From Chinchilla lanigera (taxonomy: Eukaryota; Chordata; Mammalia; Rodentia; Chinchillidae), in NCBI RefSeq assembly GCF_000276665.1, contig NW_004955405.1, positions 12,102,830-12,166,829 on the forward strand: a DNA stretch of 64,000 bases, written 5' to 3'. The notes below the pieces were generated by a model, which did not search any database, had not been told where the DNA came from, and saw only the letters and a list, made by a program, of their open reading frames with translations. The first letter of the stretch is position 1, and each line of letters opens with the position of its first letter. The translations under genes were made by a program, and so were the position numbers. Below are positions 60,125-64,000 of the stretch, piece after piece.

Positions 60125-60545
60125 TGTAAAATGTCCTTCAAAAGTCTCATTCAGAGGTGGGACTTTTGGAAGGTGATTGGACCTGTGGACTACTCCACTG
60201 ATGAAATCATTCTTGATGATGTTGTAGGGTGGTTATGTAATCTTGGAAGAGAGTACTAGTTGAAGGAGGGGGCCACAGGGCCCTGACCTTGGAGACTATA
60301 TCTGGCTCCTGCACTCTTCCTCCCTTTCCATCTCTCTCTGCCTCCTTGTTACCATGAAGTGAGCAACTTTAATCCTTCGTGCTCTTCTTCCACAATGCTC
60401 TGATTTATTTCAGGCCTACACCAATGCAAACAGCCAACCATGTACTGAGACCTCTGAAATTGTGAGCCAAAATAAATCTTTCCTTTAAAATGACATTTCA
60501 GGTATTTTTGTCACAGCAACAAAAGACAACAAAAACTAACAATAA
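60125..60545 (+). mobile_element. MaLR-type solo LTR
   Basis: TCAGAGGTGGGACTTTTGGA near 60150 and the conserved 3' part GTGAGCCAAAATAAATCTTT near 60462, then TATTTTTGTCACAGCAACAA near 60502. This is the MLT1/ORR1 order, in sense. Confidence 0.7.
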
Positions 60546-63534
60546 TAAAAGAACACTTCCTAGTAGAGGCAAACATACCTAAACCGCTAGCAGTGTAACT
60601 ATGGAGTATTATGTTATTTACTCTATGGAGTTAGTTTTATATTTCTAGAGATCTCTTCAGTCTCTTCAGAACATGAGAAAGCAACAAGGAAAGAATGGAA
60701 TGCAATGTGGTTGAAAATTAAAAAGGAAACAGATGATGAAGGTGTGGAATACCAGGTAAAGGGCTTTTTGTTAGTAAAATGGAAATAATTCAAGGAGAAA
60801 AAGAAAATAAGATTACAACATAAAAAATTAAAAATCCCAAATCTAGTAGTGGCACTTACTATGACTGTGTTTAGAAAGCAATTTTTAGGAAACAGAAGTA
60901 ACAAAAAGTGGAAAAATGGATTAAAGAGAGATTGATACTTTGGTTAAAATTTTGGAGTTAGATTTTCTTTTAATTTAAGGAAATTCTGTTAAATTCCTAT
61001 CAATTTTGTGTACTACTTGTAGGAGTAGAGGACTTGGAGACACAGGGATGACAATAGGACCCTTTTAAATTGTAGACCTTCTGCAAGGAGTTTCAGGATT
61101 GCAACAGAAATCACATCAAATGTTTGTAGGAATGAGGTAGTTACTGGAGAAAGGCATGTTGGGAAGGCAATGAGGCATGCTGGGAAAGGAGTAAAGCATG
61201 CTGATGCACACATACTCCCTTAAGTGGAAGAAAAGCTATTGTATTCCAGTTTATTATTGCCATGCAGCAAATCTGCCTGTGTATTGCCACATATTCTACT
61301 TTTTCAGATCTTTACAACTAATTAAAATGCTCTCTAGGTCTTTGCTTTTGCTTACATCACAACCACTTCTTGTCATTTATGGTGTTAGAGTTTAGATTTT
61401 TGCTAAAAAAACCTAACAGTTCATAAAGTTTCCATTTTTAATAACTCCAGAATACTCTTATTAATTTTTGAGTGAGAATATAAAATGTCAAGTGAAGCAG
61501 ATATTTATGCTGGCAACAACCGTGCTGTCTCTTTCTGCAAGTGAGTTTATAGAAAGCCAATTAATCATCAGGTTGCTTGGTGAGATGACTGAAACTAGGT
61601 TTTCATTTTAATTTGCACTCAACTCCATGATAAGCTTAGGTCTTGAGTTAACTATCTTTTTATTATTGTTTTGCTGCCAACACTTTTTTTTTTTTTTTTA
61701 AATAAACAGGAGTCCTGATCCTAAGGTTTCCTGTTTCTGGTGATTGGGAAGAGTTCTGAGGGTATGAGGAGAAAGAGGTAATAGAACTTATTCCCTTAGA
61801 CTCCTCAGGGAAAATCTATACTACAGAGTTATTGAGAAATTGAAATATTACAAATTTAGCACAGTCCCTGATATATATTCAATGAAATTTCTTTTAGTTA
61901 TTTTTGTATTTATAATAATGATCAACATAGTTTAAGAAGTCAGTAGTTCCTGGTGTTTGCTGTGAGATGCTGAAATTTCTTTGGGTCCAGCTTCACTGCT
62001 TTTAGTTTCAGGTTTTTGCACAAACTCTTTCTGATATGCTGTCTCCACTGTGGATGCTAAACTGAATTTCTTTGTAAATAAACCTATCTAAAAGTATCTT
62101 AATACAACTGGGTCATCTACTTTCTTTTGAAATCCTGAAAATTACATACTTGAAACCTAGTCACTTCTTTGTTTTGTCTTCATTTCTGTTTCAGGCAGAG
62201 CCAACTTCACATGAAATTCTGAATATACCATTTCCCTCCTGAATATAGAATATGTGTTCATCAGATGAGATTTGGTAATTGTATTATTTAGAATCTTTTA
62301 TTCTAACAAAAGTCTTATTCTATGTATATTATTGATTACCCTATGTATATTATAATTTTTGAATTATGCACTTGGCTTTTTTTCCTTGTTTCTTTTTTTT
62401 ACAGTATTAAGGCTTTTACCTCTTTCAGTTTCAATTTTTTATTAGTTTAAAGATATTTTGAGTTTTTTTCATGTTTTGTTTCTATAGTCTTAGATTTTCA
62501 GTGTTCAAATCCCTTGGTTTTATGCCTGCTACTTCTTACACATTCTGAACTGTTTCTTTCAATTTATCTTTAGTTGTGTGTGTGTGGGTGTGGGGGGGGT
62601 GGAGATATGAATCTTATGGTACAGATTGTAGAAAGTCTTTGAAATACATTTGTTTATTCCAGGATCCCTAAAAGTATCAAAGAATGAAAACTTTCTACAT
62701 TAATTTCTTGGCTTTGAAGTTCTTAAGGACACACACCTGAATAGGCCTGTTATTTTACTATATGTAAAAAATTTTTTTGTATTTTGCTCACCTAGAGCTC
62801 AGGAAGAGTCAAACAAACCATCTCCCTTTTCTTGTGCGAGTGGCAGAATTTTTCCTAGTCTACACTACAACTGAACATACAGTCATTTGAAAGCCTTGGG
62901 TCTGTGAGAGTATCTCCAAAATCTCCACATCACACAAACCACTCCTTGTGTGTGTGAAACTCTAAAATAGTTACCAGATTAGCTGCTTTGCCTTCTACTA
63001 CTCCTTTTCAATCAGAGCACCAGCTATAGTCATTACATGGATATCTGGGGGAATCTTGTTTGGCACCTGGGTATTTTGCTCAATTTTTTTGCTGAGTTTG
63101 GCAATGTAAATCAAGAAAGTTACATCATAACCAGATATTTTTACAGTTTTTTTGTGGGAGGGTTTTTAGGTTATTGTGTCTGTCATGTTTTTGAAAACAT
63201 ATGCTCTTGAGTTCACTCACTATTCTGTTCAGACTTGTCTAGCAAATTAACAACACCATTGGTGCATTTTCGTCATGTGTCAGTTTTCCTCCTACCTGGC
63301 TACTGGAGCACATTTTCCTTTGGCTAATACGCTGCCCTTTGCCTCCAGAGTACCTGTCACACTTATTTCACTGTTAGCCTCTTATTTTCTGTGTTTCATC
63401 TGTGCATACCCCATTGCTGTTTCCTGAGATTTTCCTACAGTTATTTTCCCATTTCTGTTAGTGTCCTTGGATAATTACATCAACTCTTATAACTTGTCAC
63501 TCTTTGGTGGATGCCTCCTAGCCTATGGGGAGCA
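60546..63534. other. Unrecognised AT-rich stretch
   Basis: No gene or confident repeat in 3 kb apart from simple runs: a T16 run at about 61686-61702 and a TG/G-rich run (62575-62602). A short direct repeat of GGCATG(T/C)TGGGAA near 61153 and 61171. Frames 60623-60904, 61013-61213 and 61198-61395 show no domain. Confidence 0.35.
62575..62602. repeat. TG/G-rich simple sequence
   Basis: GTGTGTGTGTGGGTGTGGGGGGGGTG. Confidence 0.9.
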
Positions 63535-63830
63535 GCTGAAGTTGGAGACTGATCACACATGTGCAGCATCCGAGGTGAGCCACCTGAACAAGCTGTTCCA
63601 GCTCAGAGAACATGGAGAGCCTGAGGCAATCCAAGAAAACACGTTGCTAGGCAGAAGGGTGTCATGTGATATCAACCTATGGAGTGTATAAATAAATGTG
63701 GTGCAGTCCTTGAGCAGTCTCTTTTCTCCCATTCTGAGAGAGGTCTGCACCTGACCTCAGCTTTCTGTTTTCTGACTCTATTTCTTCATCCTCCACCATC
63801 CTTCATGCTGAAAATTTTGAGAGCTGCACT
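63535..63830 (+). mobile_element. Possible ERVK-like LTR
   Basis: GTTGCTAGGCAGAAGGGTGT near 63644 and the TATA-like GTGTATAAATAAATGTGG near 63685, followed by a pyrimidine-rich R/U5-like tail. Weak but ordered resemblance to IAP/ERVK-type LTRs. A 76-codon plus frame (63461-63691) includes this and is probably not a gene. Confidence 0.35.
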
Positions 63831-64000
63831 CCATGCAGCACTAGCCTTCCATTGTAGTCAGTTTTCTCTGTCTCCAACCTCTTATTTCAACTGATAATTC
63901 AACATTTCTATCTAACATACCATAGGCTTCTCTTTTTTTTCCCCCATAGGCTTCTCATACATGTCCAAATCTAAATTCATTTCTTTGCTCTTGATTCTGA

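Noticed and set aside
1..64000. CRISPR array, operons, phage or prokaryotic systems
   Set aside because: The DNA is mammalian; direct repeats found are microsatellites, L1 monomers and small duplications.

Overview
This window looks like non-coding nuclear DNA from a rodent: AT-rich, intergenic or deep-intronic, and built mostly from transposable-element fossils of different ages. I found no host protein-coding exon, no host RNA gene and no CRISPR-like array that I can support. The open frames of 60-147 codons are either fragments of transposon proteins (L1 ORF1/ORF2, Tigger transposase), their antisense shadows, or chance frames. The rodent call rests on tRNA-Ala-derived ID-type SINEs (about a dozen; the younger ones share the box-A-like start GGGGCTGGGGATTTAGCTCA), two 7SL-derived B1 monomers, and a lineage-specific L1. 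The sparse B1s and the particular ID subfamily argue against mouse or rat. A hystricognath such as an African mole-rat is my best guess, at low confidence. Family names come from remembered nucleotide or protein resemblance, not from a database search.

Layout. 1-768 is the 5'UTR of a minus-strand L1 whose body lies off the left edge, followed by an old plus-strand L1 tail (780-1735). 3150-4060 is an L2 split by an ID SINE. 4.1-11.3 kb is mostly unrecognised single-copy sequence with two CpG-retaining patches. 11.3-14.3 kb holds L2, B1, ID and MIR relics; 14.4-15.1 kb is a candidate conserved non-coding block. 16.1-21.3 kb is a long minus-strand L2 with a 2,636-bp Tigger (pogo) DNA transposon dropped into it, TA duplications and terminal inverted repeats still visible. 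22.9-27.85 kb carries a MaLR-type LTR and then a decayed ERVL-class provirus. 28.4-34.6 kb is nested repeats: an MLT1-type LTR inside MER5A, and an old L1 split by an LTR and by a palindromic mariner relic. 35-45 kb is mostly unrecognised, with L2, L1 3'UTR, ID, B1, LTR and MER5A pieces.

45.4-55.3 kb is dominated by one rodent L1 lineage: a plus-strand 3' end facing a minus-strand 5'-truncated copy (46177-47981), then a nearly full-length minus-strand copy (49938-55324). That long copy has a 13-bp target duplication, a ~90-bp tandem-monomer 5'UTR, broken ORF1 and ORF2, and three ID SINEs inside or beside ORF1. 55.6-64 kb returns to L2, MIR and old L1 relics, with two or three LTRs.

Nothing here forms a working gene system. 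The most informative content is the order of nested insertions, the monomer-type L1 promoter, two perfect hairpins that look like template-switch mutations, a head-to-head mariner palindrome, and several unexplained single-copy blocks that could be regulatory.
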